Below, piece after piece: positions 12,523 to 12,777 of a stretch of DNA of 12,777 nucleotides. Numbering within the stretch: the first letter of the stretch is position 1; each line of letters opens with the position of its first letter. This DNA comes from Bifidobacterium breve (GTDB taxonomy: Bacteria; Actinomycetota; Acidimicrobiia; IMCC26256; PALSA-555). Position numbers and translations under genes: made by a program. The notes under the pieces are model-generated. The model had not been told where the DNA came from, did no database searches, and saw only the letters and a program-made list of their open reading frames with translations. The DNA is taken from the NCBI GenBank assembly GCA_945889545.1, contig CAMDCC010000054.1:1-12777 (forward strand), given 5' to 3'.

Positions 12523-12777
12523 GATTCATCTGCCGTTCGAAGCTCGACCGACGCCACCAACGACTCGAACACGTCTTCGGCGTCGCCGATGCCGTCGACG
12601 TGCGCCAGGACGCCCCGGCGCCGATAGAACTGGATAAGCGGAAGGGTTTGAAGCTCCCAGAGCTCAAGGCGGCGCATCACCGAGTCCTCTGTGTCGTCGT
12701 CGCGCTGGATCACATCGCCGCCGCAGACGTCGCACGTCCAGTCCTCTTTGGGCGGCGAATCCACGTGGTACAGCGTC
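12519..12777 (-). CDS. adk: Adenylate kinase, C-terminal part (runs off right edge)
   Basis: The 85 codons seen are open to the window edge and end in ADES. Adenylate kinase interconverts ATP + AMP with 2 ADP. The visible part covers the end of the LID domain, with CDVCGG (one Cys-x2-Cys pair of a zinc-type LID), then the conserved IQRDDDTEDSVMRRLELWE, whose Arg and Asp residues bind the nucleotide phosphates, and the final core helix DAEDVFESLVASV. The first half of the enzyme, including the P-loop, lies outside the window. An internal GTG at 12764 is not a real start, since the frame continues upstream in LID sequence (TLYH). It overlaps map by GTGA. Confidence 0.93.
   Translation of the reverse strand, partial: TLYHVDSPPKEDWTCDVCGGDVIQRDDDTEDSVMRRLELWELQTLPLIQFYRRRGVLAHVDGIGDAEDVFESLVASVELRTADES

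Overview
The window is GC-rich (roughly two-thirds G+C by eye) and carries the adk-map / infA-rpmJ-rpsM-rpsK-rpsD-rpoA-rplQ-truA / rplM-rpsI-glmM-glmS block of ribosomal and cell-wall precursor genes, all on the minus strand. This order, the high G+C, the GTG/TTG starts and the TANNNT promoter boxes placed 8-9 bases before start codons point to an Actinomycetota chromosome. An acidimicrobial lineage is my best guess, but it is inference. No rRNA, tRNA, CRISPR array or insertion sequence was seen.

Layout from the right, in transcription order: adk (3' part, runs off the window) overlaps map by GTGA. The block is then interrupted at 10263-11772 by plus-strand DNA: an RHH antitoxin/MazF toxin pair and a decayed alkaline-phosphatase-superfamily gene. 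The minus-strand block resumes with infA, rpmJ (37 codons, TTG start), rpsM, rpsK, rpsD, rpoA, rplQ and truA. A second plus-strand interruption (about 2945-6287) holds a putative phosphodiesterase whose motifs are in circularly permuted order, a secreted alpha/beta hydrolase and a VapBC toxin-antitoxin pair. It ends at a strong hairpin shared by the convergent vapC and truA. Then come rplM, rpsI, glmM and the 5' part of a glmS-like gene that runs off the left edge.

The housekeeping genes form a translation/transcription unit: ribosomal proteins of both subunits, the RNA polymerase alpha subunit, IF1, tRNA pseudouridine synthase, methionine aminopeptidase and adenylate kinase. The last two minus-strand genes make glucosamine-1-phosphate and glucosamine-6-phosphate for UDP-GlcNAc. 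The two accessory islands have similar content: each has one toxin-antitoxin pair and one alkaline-phosphatase-superfamily gene, opposed in strand to the core.

Most notable: (1) the permuted phosphodiesterase at 3092-4612; (2) a roughly 135-residue helical insertion inside the N-terminal glutaminase domain of the GlmS-like protein; (3) a CCGGTAGCCTC box exactly 8 bases before the start codons of both phosphatase-superfamily genes, suggesting leaderless transcripts; (4) an 8-base direct repeat bracketing vapBC; (5) an esterase lacking the usual catalytic Asp.
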